DNA of 64,000 bases, taken from positions 186,001 through 250,000 of the forward strand of contig JANYHT010000039.1 of the NCBI GenBank assembly GCA_025358925.1, in the 5' to 3' direction. This document shows positions 34,992 to 42,711 of the stretch, in pieces; position 1 is the first letter of the stretch; every line of letters starts with the position of its first letter. This stretch comes from Gemmatimonadaceae bacterium. GTDB taxonomy: Bacteria > Gemmatimonadota > Gemmatimonadetes > Gemmatimonadales > Gemmatimonadaceae. A program made the position numbers and the translations under genes. The notes under the pieces are model-generated. The model was given only the letters and a program-made list of their open reading frames with translations. It made no database searches and had not been told where the DNA came from.

Positions 34992-36305
34992 TTACGCTTC
35001 CGGTGTTGTGCTCGCTGCAACGGCCGCGGCAATCCGACGCTCCGTGCTATGCGACACACTCGTCACAGTGATGCGCGCGCCAGCCTGGCGCATTCGACCC
35101 ATGGATCGCTCGTCGAGACGCGCACGCACGACCATCACGTCGTCTTCGTTGCGTTGATCAAGCACTTCACCATCGCGATGCAATTCGGCCAGTAGGCGAC
35201 CATCGGACGCCGGAATGCGGATCTCCAGCAACGGTCGTTGTTGACGCAACGCCGTCCGCAGTGCGTCGCGCAGCGGATCGATTCCATGCAGTTCCGTTGC
35301 CGAAACGAAAATTGAATCTGGCATAATGTTCGCGACACGGAGTCGCATCGCTTCTGCTTCGTCGGCCGGTAACAAATCCATCTTGTTCATCACGTACATC
35401 GTCGGTTGCTCGGCCAGTTCGAGATCCGCGAGCACCGCATCGACAACTTGTCGCTGCTCCTCCCATACCGATGCACTCGCGTCAATTACGTGCAACAACA
35501 GGTCGGCCTCCCGTGCTTCCGCGAGCGTGGCACGAAACGAGGCGACCAGATGATGGGGCAGCTTGCGAATAAACCCAACGGTGTCGGTGAGAAGTACGGT
35601 GTATCCATCGCCAACATCGATTTCACGCGTGAGCGGATCGAGCGTCGCAAAGAGTCGGTCTTCCACAAACACATCTTGATCGTTGGCAAGCGTGCGCAAA
35701 ATGGATGACTTGCCCGCATTGGTATAGCCGACAAGTGCAACGCGGAAGTGTGCCTTGCGTCCCTGCCGTTGGACTTCGCGTGCGCGATCCACGTCCGCGA
35801 GATTGCGCTTCAAAATTTTGATACGCGCTTGAATGAGTCGACGGTCTGTTTCAAGCTGTGTCTCGCCAGGCCCGCGCATACCAATGCCACCGCGCATCTT
35901 CTCTAAGTGCGTCCACATACGTGTCAGTCGCGGCAGTAAATACTCCAACTGCGCAACCTCCACCTGCATGCGCGCCTCGCTTGATCGAGCGCGCGTCGCA
36001 AAGATATCGAGGATGAGTTCTGCACGATCCATCACGCGCGTATTCACCATCAATTCGACATTCTTACCTTGCGCCGGAGATAGCTCGTCGTCAAAAATTA
36101 CGAGCGTTGCACCGAGTTCGAGCACACGTTGTTTCAGCTCTTCGACTTTACCTTTGCCGAGATACGTGCCTGGATGGGGGCGGTCAAGTTGCTGCGTCAG
36201 CGTGCCCACGACAACGGCGCCCGCGGTGTCAGCCAGCCGCGCTAACTCTTCGAGATGTTCGTCCGCATGAATGCGCGCCCGACTGCTTTTGGCAGGCGCA
36301 CTCAC
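34992..36305 (-). CDS. hflX: Ribosome-associated GTPase HflX
   Basis: Splits stalled ribosomes. 437 residues: GTYLGKGKVEELKQ and VIFDDELSPAQGKNVE in the N-domain, GIGMRGPGETQLETDRR at the linker, G1 VGYTNAGKSS, G3 DTVGFIRKLPHHLV, G4 NKMD. The frame begins at GTG 36305, but family N-termini start earlier; the codons before it read IEKAILVSAP in frame back to a stop at about 36405 with no ATG, GTG or TTG. A ribosome site AAGGA at 36369-36365 lies 8 bases before an ATC codon, so a non-standard start is possible. Confidence 0.92.
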   Translation of the reverse strand: MSAPAKSSRARIHADEHLEELARLADTAGAVVVGTLTQQLDRPHPGTYLGKGKVEELKQRVLELGATLVIFDDELSPAQGKNVELMVNTRVMDRAELILDIFATRARSSEARMQVEVAQLEYLLPRLTRMWTHLEKMRGGIGMRGPGETQLETDRRLIQARIKILKRNLADVDRAREVQRQGRKAHFRVALVGYTNAGKSSILRTLANDQDVFVEDRLFATLDPLTREIDVGDGYTVLLTDTVGFIRKLPHHLVASFRATLAEAREADLLLHVIDASASVWEEQRQVVDAVLADLELAEQPTMYVMNKMDLLPADEAEAMRLRVANIMPDSIFVSATELHGIDPLRDALRTALRQQRPLLEIRIPASDGRLLAELHRDGEVLDQRNEDDVMVVRARLDERSMGRMRQAGARITVTSVSHSTERRIAAAVAASTTPEA

Positions 36306-36401
36306 GAGAATGGCCTTCTCGATTTGCGGCGTCAGAGAAATAATATCGCGACTGATGAGCGGATTCCTTAAGCGAGACGACGTGAGAGAGCGAAGCGCAT
36401 G

Positions 36402-36896
36402 TTATCGGCTCTTGCCGGCGATCGACGAGTACCGACCTGTCCGATCGTACGGTCGAGTGAAACTGCCAAGGGGTGTCCCGACTGTGAAGTCGCCGCGGAC
36501 ACGATAATTAATTGAACCCGCCGTGATCATTGATCGACCAGCCGCACCGAGACCGGCATACGTGAATTGCACGGGTAATCGCACGAGCGACGAATCTCCG
36601 CTTTGCACGACGAACCGGTCGGCGAGCTCACCACTGCCCAACTGAATCGAGTCAACGTCGACGCGATACGTCATCTTCGAAGCGTCGAGCTTAAAGCGAT
36701 TCGGGTTGTAGACAGATAGCACAACGTCAACACTGCCGCCGGTCAAACCCAAACCGGTGACGGTAAATTCCTTCAAGCTCACGACTGGCTCTTTAAAACT
36801 CGCTCGCCCAAGCGAGGCGCAACTCGCCGTGACGGCCACGAACGTCAACACAGCGACGCTGCACCATCGACGCGACAACGGAGAATGCGACATCAT
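36402..36896 (-). CDS. LEA14/WHy-like lipoprotein
   Basis: 164 residues. The start ATG 36896 overlaps the rarA stop and has AAGGAG 7 bases upstream. A signal peptide with the lipobox VTASC (Cys at about residue 26) predicts a lipoprotein. The mature part has LEA type 2 features: GGSVDVVLSVYNPNRFKLDASKMTYRV and an Ig-like beta pattern. Related proteins occur in stress protection and in outer-membrane systems; the function here is unknown. Confidence 0.8.
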   Translation of the reverse strand: MMSHSPLSRRWCSVAVLTFVAVTASCASLGRASFKEPVVSLKEFTVTGLGLTGGSVDVVLSVYNPNRFKLDASKMTYRVDVDSIQLGSGELADRFVVQSGDSSLVRLPVQFTYAGLGAAGRSMITAGSINYRVRGDFTVGTPLGSFTRPYDRTGRYSSIAGKSR

Positions 36897-38287
36897 GTAG
36901 GTGCTCCTTCGGAAGTGTCCGTGAAGCTGCTGGATGCAGCAGCGTCGCTCAAATCGGTCGTGCGCTCGCGCAATTGTGCCCACCATGCCAAGCGCTTCGC
37001 AATGTCTCGCTCAAAACCGAATGGTCCGGGCTCGTAAAACGTTTGTCCCTCGAGTGCCGGTGGCAAATAGGTTTGCGGAAGGTATGCCGCAGGCACTGCA
37101 TGCGCGTATTGATACCCATCGCCATATCCGAGTTCCTTCATGAGGCCGGTAGGCGCGTTACGCAAATGCATGGGCACCGGAGCCGCCGGCGTTGCTCGTG
37201 CGGCTTCGAGCGCCGCTTTCCATGCCTCGTATACACGCGCTGACTTTGGTGCCGTTGCGAGGTACACCACCGCTTCGGCAATCGCGAGCTCCCCTTCGGG
37301 AGAACCCAACCGCTCAAACGTGTCGGCAGCAGCAAGTGCAATTGTAAGCGCATGTGGATCGGCTAAGCCGATGTCTTCGCTGGCCATACGAATCATGCGT
37401 CGCGCAATGTAACGCGCATCTTCGCCGCCCTCGATCATGCGAGCGAGCCAATACAGTGCACCCTGCGGATCACTTCCGCGCAACGACTTGTGCAGCGCCG
37501 AGATGACATTGTAATGCGCTTCTCCGCTGCGATCGTAGTGTGGTACGCGATGTTGTACGGCCGCCTCGATGTTCGCGCGTGTAATGGTGGCATTGTCATC
37601 GAGCAACGACGCGGCGGCGTCAAGGATGCCGAGCGTTCGGCGCGCGTCACCGTCGGCCTGCTCCGCAAGCAAGGTTCGCGCGTCGTGATCGATGCTGAGC
37701 GTCCGCGAACCGAGTCCGCGATCAACGTCCGTGAGCGCGCGCTCGATCAGCGCTTCCAGATCCTCGACCGCGATGGCGTGCAGCACTATAACGCGCATGC
37801 GGGATAGCAGTGCGCCCGTTAACGCGAACGATGGATTCTCGGTGGTGGCACCCACCAAGGTGACCGTGCCCGCCTCAACATGCGGAAGAAACGCATCCTG
37901 TTGCGCTCGATTGAAGCGATGGATTTCATCGACAAACAGAATTGTCCCTCGCCCACCATTCCGACGATTTTCCGCTTCCGCCACGACTTCGCGCACGCGT
38001 GCGACACCGTCGCTGACCGCGGAGAACGATACGAATGCGGCGTCGGCCAATTGCGCGAATAGGCGAGCGAGGGTGGTCTTGCCGACACCAGGCGGCCCCC
38101 ACAACACCATCGAATCCACGATGCCTCGGGCGAGCGCCTCACGCAGCGGCATGCCCGGACCAAGCAGATGTCGCTGGCCGATGTATTCGTCCAATGTTCG
38201 TGGACGCAATCTCGCCGCGAGCGGTTCTGGCACTTTCGCCGCGAACAGCGACGGCCCCGCCGTTGGTCGGACGTTGCCTCGACTCAC
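36893..38287 (-). CDS. rarA: Replication-associated AAA+ ATPase RarA (MgsA)
   Basis: 464 residues. RPRTLDEYIGQRHLLGPG, Walker A GPPGVGKTT, Walker B FVDEIHRFNRAQQ, sensor GATTENPSF and the C-terminal tetramer region with YWLARMIEGGEDARYIARR. Acts at stalled replication forks in Escherichia coli. GTG start at 38287 overlaps the stop of the unknown gene before it (GTGA), and its own stop overlaps the lipoprotein start (ATGA). Confidence 0.95.
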   Translation of the reverse strand: MSRGNVRPTAGPSLFAAKVPEPLAARLRPRTLDEYIGQRHLLGPGMPLREALARGIVDSMVLWGPPGVGKTTLARLFAQLADAAFVSFSAVSDGVARVREVVAEAENRRNGGRGTILFVDEIHRFNRAQQDAFLPHVEAGTVTLVGATTENPSFALTGALLSRMRVIVLHAIAVEDLEALIERALTDVDRGLGSRTLSIDHDARTLLAEQADGDARRTLGILDAAASLLDDNATITRANIEAAVQHRVPHYDRSGEAHYNVISALHKSLRGSDPQGALYWLARMIEGGEDARYIARRMIRMASEDIGLADPHALTIALAAADTFERLGSPEGELAIAEAVVYLATAPKSARVYEAWKAALEAARATPAAPVPMHLRNAPTGLMKELGYGDGYQYAHAVPAAYLPQTYLPPALEGQTFYEPGPFGFERDIAKRLAWWAQLRERTTDLSDAAASSSFTDTSEGAPT

Positions 38288-38829
38288 GGCAGTGCATCCG
38301 CGAGCAACGAAACGGGACGCAGATGCAGACGCGTGACGACGGTCGCGAGCGTCTCGGTCAGCTCCTCAACTGCACGCAACGTTTGGCGACGAGGAGACCA
38401 AACGGCAAGCGGCGGCACTTGGCGCTGCGCTAGTCCCAACGTCAGCAATAGCTCTGTCCAGCGCTCGCTGCGCGCGTAGATCACAATACCAAGCTCCGCG
38501 GTCAGCGAGATTTGATCATTTTCTGTGAACGCCGTCACTTCGACACCGCCGTGCGCCGCGAGTAACCATCGCGCGCGCTCAAACGCGGCGACCATATCGG
38601 TTATCGCCACGGTGTCACCGCGCCACGCCGTATCGTTGCGAAAACTCACAATCGCCAGATCGACCCGTGGGGACACGTGAGACGCGAGTTCGAAGTACAA
38701 CTCGAGCAGCCGTTCGGCGCTCCCTCCAATTGTGGTCACGCAAATGGATTCAACGATCGACGAGATAAACCAATCTGCGTCGCGGCGAAATCGCGCGGTC
38801 TCATCAGAGCCTTCGCTCACCACGTCCAT
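38284..38829 (-). CDS. Uncharacterised protein between cca and rarA
   Basis: 181 residues from ATG 38829, 7 bases after the cca stop; longer frame to 38892 overlaps cca. No family recognised. It looks globular and mixed alpha/beta, with LELYFELASHVSPRVDLAIVSF and IVIYARSERWTELLLTLGL. There is no signal peptide, membrane segment, cysteine cluster or nucleotide-binding loop. The final 40 residues are helical. Its overlap with rarA suggests coupled synthesis. Confidence 0.75.
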   Translation of the reverse strand: MDVVSEGSDETARFRRDADWFISSIVESICVTTIGGSAERLLELYFELASHVSPRVDLAIVSFRNDTAWRGDTVAITDMVAAFERARWLLAAHGGVEVTAFTENDQISLTAELGIVIYARSERWTELLLTLGLAQRQVPPLAVWSPRRQTLRAVEELTETLATVVTRLHLRPVSLLADALP

Positions 38830-38836
38830 GTCGAGT

Positions 38837-40177
38837 TCAGTCGACCGTCGGCGGGAGCGCCGCGAACTCCCGCGCGAGCCGCAGCAATTCAACGTGCGTA
38901 TTCAGCGTCGGCGACACCAACACGCGCTGGAGCAGCAGCGCGAGGACGCGACCCAATTGCGGCCCTGGCGCAATCCCCGCCGCACGCAGGTCGTCGCCAT
39001 CGACGGCGAGGTCAGCGACCTCAATGGCATCGTGAAAGGCCGCGCGATGCAACCGCCGGTAGAGCGCGCGCGTGTCGTGCGCGGTAGGCGCGGGATACGC
39101 ACTTGGCAGACGCTCACTGCGCAGTCGCGCGCTGCTCCAACGCGCGTGCGCCATGCGCGCAAATGAGGCGACGCGGAGCCGACCGATCCGTGCGGCCACC
39201 GTGCGCAACGTCGCATCAGTCACTCGCTGATCGCGAATCATGCCCTCCACGTCACCGTGCAATGTGTCCCACCGTTCCACCAGCGCGGACAACCACGATA
39301 TCTCGGCATTTGAAAAACGTAGCGCGCGTAACGCCTTCGCGGTTCCAGCGCCATCGAGTTCGCTAAACAACATCGCCAGCCGCAGCGAGCGTCGCTGTGC
39401 CGCTTTCGCTCCGTGCGGTGGCAGAATCATATCGACCGCCAGCAACGTCTCGTCGCTCACGGAGGCGAGTGCAGGCACGAGCGCGGCAAATGCGCCGGCA
39501 TTGCGCCACCGTGCAAACGCCCGCGATGGACACGTCACTTGCTCCATGGTTTTCTGCAGTTCCTGCTTGACGCGCTCTGGCGACAACCGTCCGAGATGCG
39601 GGGCACTCTCTTCAATCGCGCGCCACGTCTCAGGGGCGATCTCGAACGCAAAACGCGCCGCAAATCGAATCGCCCGCAACGCACGCAGTCGATCTTCGCG
39701 CATACGCTCGCGGGCGTCGCCGACGGCCCGCACCACCCGTCGGTCAAGATCGCCTCGACCGTCAAACGGATCATGCACTCGATGCTCTAATGGATGAAAG
39801 GCAATCGCGTTCATCGTGAGATCGCGCCGCGCCAAATCGTCGTTCAGCGAAACGCCAAACTCCACCACCGCGTGTCGGCCGTCCGTGTCCACGTCACGGC
39901 GAAAGGTGGTCACCTCATGCATGATCCCTCTGCGATCCAACACGCCAATCGTTCCAAATTCAATGCCGACTGGAATGGTCCGTCGAAAAAGTCGTTGTAC
40001 TTGCTGCGGCGTCGCGGCGGTCGCGAGATCCCAGTCCAAACTGGGGTGACCCAATAGCGCATCGCGCACAGCGCCTCCAACACACCACGTTGAGAAACCC
40101 GCGTGTTCGAGCGTGCGCGCAATATCGACCACCCCATCTGGCGGCCGTAGTGCAAGTGACACGTCGTTCGTCGTCAC
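38837..40177 (-). CDS. cca: CCA tRNA nucleotidyltransferase
   Basis: 446 residues. Class II nucleotidyltransferase: STWCVGGAVRDALLG, DWDLATAA (catalytic DxD), DLARRDLTMNAIAF, RMREDRLRALRAIRFAARF (RNA-binding), then a helical tail. It can be an A-adding enzyme or full CCA-adding; a single such gene is seen and both window tRNAs lack CCA, so it is needed for tRNA end synthesis. GTG start overlaps the dehydrogenase stop (GTGA). Confidence 0.94.
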   Translation of the reverse strand: MTTNDVSLALRPPDGVVDIARTLEHAGFSTWCVGGAVRDALLGHPSLDWDLATAATPQQVQRLFRRTIPVGIEFGTIGVLDRRGIMHEVTTFRRDVDTDGRHAVVEFGVSLNDDLARRDLTMNAIAFHPLEHRVHDPFDGRGDLDRRVVRAVGDARERMREDRLRALRAIRFAARFAFEIAPETWRAIEESAPHLGRLSPERVKQELQKTMEQVTCPSRAFARWRNAGAFAALVPALASVSDETLLAVDMILPPHGAKAAQRRSLRLAMLFSELDGAGTAKALRALRFSNAEISWLSALVERWDTLHGDVEGMIRDQRVTDATLRTVAARIGRLRVASFARMAHARWSSARLRSERLPSAYPAPTAHDTRALYRRLHRAAFHDAIEVADLAVDGDDLRAAGIAPGPQLGRVLALLLQRVLVSPTLNTHVELLRLAREFAALPPTVD

Positions 40178-40929
40178 CCGCAGAGCACGCTGCCACCATT
40201 CACGTTCAACACCTCGCCGGTCACGTGGCGCGCCAGACTGCTCGCCAAAAACAGAATGGGCCCCGCGATATCCTCGGCCGATGCCACCCGTCGCAGCGGT
40301 ATCCCCGCCTCAATACGCGCCCTGCCACCGTCGGCAAATGGACGCTCCACGGCCTCGGTATCTACCCAGCCTGGCGCCACGCAGTTAACGGTGATGTCGC
40401 GAGGTCCCAGCTCCACGGCGAGCGATTTCACGAAAGAAATCATGGCGCCCTTCGACGCCGCATAATCCGCGTGCCCTGCCTCTCCGCGTTGTCCAGCCGT
40501 ACTCGACACGAAGATCATCCGACCACCCGCAGTCATCACCGACGCTATCGCACGAGCCGCGTAAAACATTCCATCAAGATTTGTCGATATTGTACTCTGC
40601 CAACGATCATCAGCCAATTTTTCAACATTTACGGCATTTGGAGGCCAAACACCAGAGTTACCGACAAAAATATCCACACCTCCGAAAATTTCTACGCCCC
40701 GACTTACGAACTCATCATTGGCCAGACGTGTCGATAAATCGCCCGCAAAAGCGAAGCTGCGCACACCAGAACGCTCCAGCTCAGCCACCAATGCCTCGGC
40801 TTCCATCACGCGAGATCGATATGCGACCCCAACATTCGCACCGGTTTTTGCGAACAATCGGGCAGTTGCCGCTCCGATACCTCGCGCGCCGCCAGTGATA
40901 AGTGCGCGCTTTCCAGTCAGGTTGATCAT
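40174..40929 (-). CDS. Short-chain dehydrogenase/reductase (FabG-like)
   Basis: 251 residues from ATG 40929. The NAD(P) loop TGGARGIGAAT, NSGVWPP (NNAG-like), SSTAGQRGEAGHADYAASKGA (Ser-Tyr-Lys) and the terminal VTGEVLNVNGG are complete. FabG-like but more general SDR; the substrate is unknown. The middle of the gene (about 40600-40720) and the gap before it are clearly AT-richer than neighbours. It splits gmhA from cca. Confidence 0.88.
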   Translation of the reverse strand: MINLTGKRALITGGARGIGAATARLFAKTGANVGVAYRSRVMEAEALVAELERSGVRSFAFAGDLSTRLANDEFVSRGVEIFGGVDIFVGNSGVWPPNAVNVEKLADDRWQSTISTNLDGMFYAARAIASVMTAGGRMIFVSSTAGQRGEAGHADYAASKGAMISFVKSLAVELGPRDITVNCVAPGWVDTEAVERPFADGGRARIEAGIPLRRVASAEDIAGPILFLASSLARHVTGEVLNVNGGSVLCG

Positions 40930-41007
40930 CCCTGTGCTACCTCGAAAACTGGTTGACGTGATGTACCGCAAAATCCACAATAACAATCTCTTGCGTGACA
41001 ACCAGTG

Positions 41008-41583
41008 TCACAGTGCTTGCTCGATAATTTCACAGATCGCGTGTTGGATACAAAGATGAATTTCTTGCGCACGATCGGTTCGATCTGTCGGAACGATCAC
41101 GCTGTGATCTGCTAACGCCCGCAAAGCACCGCCATCTCGCGCCGAGAATGCGAGCACCGGGACACTCAGCCCGCGCGCTGCCTCCGCCGCTCTCAAAACA
41201 TTGGGTGAGTTACCGCTCGTGGAGTGAATAATGAGCAGATCACCTTTCTTCGCGAGTGCTTCTACCTGGCGTGCAAAAATGTGATCGAATCCAAAATCAT
41301 TGCCCACGGCCGTCAACAGCGACGTATCAGTCGTCAGTGCAACTGCGGGGTACGCGCGTCGATTGCGCATGTATCGCACAACGTACTCCGTGGCCAAGTG
41401 CTGGGCGTCAGCAGCAGATCCGCCGTTCCCACAGAAGTACAGCGTGCCACCACCCCGCACGGTTTCGCTCACCATGGCCAAAGCGCGCTGGATATCTGGT
41501 TCGATGTCTCGTGCGGTTCGTTGTGCCGTGCGCGCGAGCTCGAGCAGGGCGTTCACGAGGGTAGCGGACGAGGGTTCTATCAT
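41008..41583 (-). CDS. gmhA: Phosphoheptose isomerase GmhA
   Basis: 191 residues, SIS domain. GGTLYFCGNGGSAADAQHLATE, AVALTTDTSLLTAVGND, IIHSTSGNSPNVLRA and HLCIQHAICEIIE are family signatures, including zinc-binding His and Glu. Converts sedoheptulose 7-phosphate to D-glycero-D-manno-heptose 7-phosphate, substrate of HldA (33597-34592). It follows the CpsB-type phosphatase by 24 bases. Confidence 0.95.
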   Translation of the reverse strand: MIEPSSATLVNALLELARTAQRTARDIEPDIQRALAMVSETVRGGGTLYFCGNGGSAADAQHLATEYVVRYMRNRRAYPAVALTTDTSLLTAVGNDFGFDHIFARQVEALAKKGDLLIIHSTSGNSPNVLRAAEAARGLSVPVLAFSARDGGALRALADHSVIVPTDRTDRAQEIHLCIQHAICEIIEQAL

Positions 41584-41607
41584 GGAATTGTATTCGAGGA
41601 AATGGAA

Positions 41608-42351
41608 CTAACCGCCGAAAAAACGCCTAAAGCGATCAACAAGTCCCGGCTTCAGCGGTGGCACGGGCAGCGGATCTTCATCATTCAGCACCAGCATGGC
41701 GTTGGTGTTCGTCAGCAAGTCCACCTGCGCCGTACCGCCGCGCTCGATAAGCCAGTCCCGAACTGCAGCGAGACTTCGATGATCCCCGTGATTGTCTGAG
41801 GCAAGGATGTCGATGAGTCCACCGCCGAGCATGGCGCGTGCAATCTCGCCCGGTACTCCCCGTGCGTTAAGCATGGACGCATCAGTCTGAATCACCACGC
41901 CAATCGAACGCCACTCATGAACCAGTTCGAGAGTGCAGCCAAAATACCGCTCGGGATGTGCAAGAATAGCCGTCCGGCCGCTGCGAATGATGCGTCGCAA
42001 TTCCGCCGTCGCTCCCCTCGGCATACCGCCTCTGGTGAACTCCACTAACAAGGCGCGCGAGTCACCGAGTGTCAGTGTCGGCGACGTGAGATCCACACCC
42101 GGGCTGTCGAGCATGATCTCCCAGCCAAGCCGCAGTTCAGGCATGCGGGGAGCCGCACGTCGCAGCTCGGCGAGGATGTCCACATACTCGGCGTGCGGCG
42201 CGCTGCGCGCCTGAGACGCGTTCAGGTGCGGCGTGCAGACCAGTATTGCCACGCCGTCCTTCCCGAAGCGCTCGAGCACTGGTACAGAGACTTCGATCGA
42301 CGGAGAGCCGTCGTCAACGCCGGGCAGCAGATGCGAGTGGATGTCGATCAT
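41608..42351 (-). CDS. CpsB/YwqE-type PHP tyrosine phosphatase
   Basis: 247 residues. MIDIHSHLLPGVDDGS is the N-terminal metal site of the PHP family; TPHLN, EIMLD, LAHPERY and SDNHGDHR supply the further ligands. In Gram-positive and some Gram-negative bacteria these dephosphorylate BY-kinases that control polysaccharide export. No kinase or Wzy genes are in the window, so the partner must be elsewhere. Its place beside gmhA fits surface-sugar control. Confidence 0.9.
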   Translation of the reverse strand: MIDIHSHLLPGVDDGSPSIEVSVPVLERFGKDGVAILVCTPHLNASQARSAPHAEYVDILAELRRAAPRMPELRLGWEIMLDSPGVDLTSPTLTLGDSRALLVEFTRGGMPRGATAELRRIIRSGRTAILAHPERYFGCTLELVHEWRSIGVVIQTDASMLNARGVPGEIARAMLGGGLIDILASDNHGDHRSLAAVRDWLIERGGTAQVDLLTNTNAMLVLNDEDPLPVPPLKPGLVDRFRRFFGG

Positions 42352-42384
42352 GCAGGTCGAAGCGAGAATGAAGACGGCGCCCGT

Positions 42385-42711
42385 TCAGTCAGGTCGGTTT
42401 TCCGGCAGCGACGCAATGCGGGCCATCGCGCGCGCGGCGCGCGCTTCAAGTCGTTGCGGCTCATCGGCGGCCGCTTGAAACGCATACGTCACCAACGCAT
42501 CAACCGCCAGGAGATCGAGCGCCGTACCCCGCGTGGTCGCACCGGATGCCAATAGTGCGTCGAGTAAATGTTCGCCAGCCGCTAGGCACGATTCCGGCAC
42601 GTGCGTCGCACCTAAGGACTGGTATGGTTCGAGCAGTACGGCCAGACGCGCAGCGAGCGCCGGCGGCGGAGCCGGCTGTACCGCAGCAAGCCACGCCGCA
42701 ACGGTGGTCAC
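42385..42711 (-). CDS. Uncharacterised small protein after alaS
   Basis: 108 residues, GTG start overlapping the alaS stop (GTGA). Alanine-rich and helical, with AGEHLLDALLASGATTRGTALDLLAVDALVTYAF; no transmembrane segment or known motif. It may be a helical partner protein; no function can be assigned. Confidence 0.72.
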   Translation of the reverse strand: MTTVAAWLAAVQPAPPPALAARLAVLLEPYQSLGATHVPESCLAAGEHLLDALLASGATTRGTALDLLAVDALVTYAFQAAADEPQRLEARAARAMARIASLPENRPD

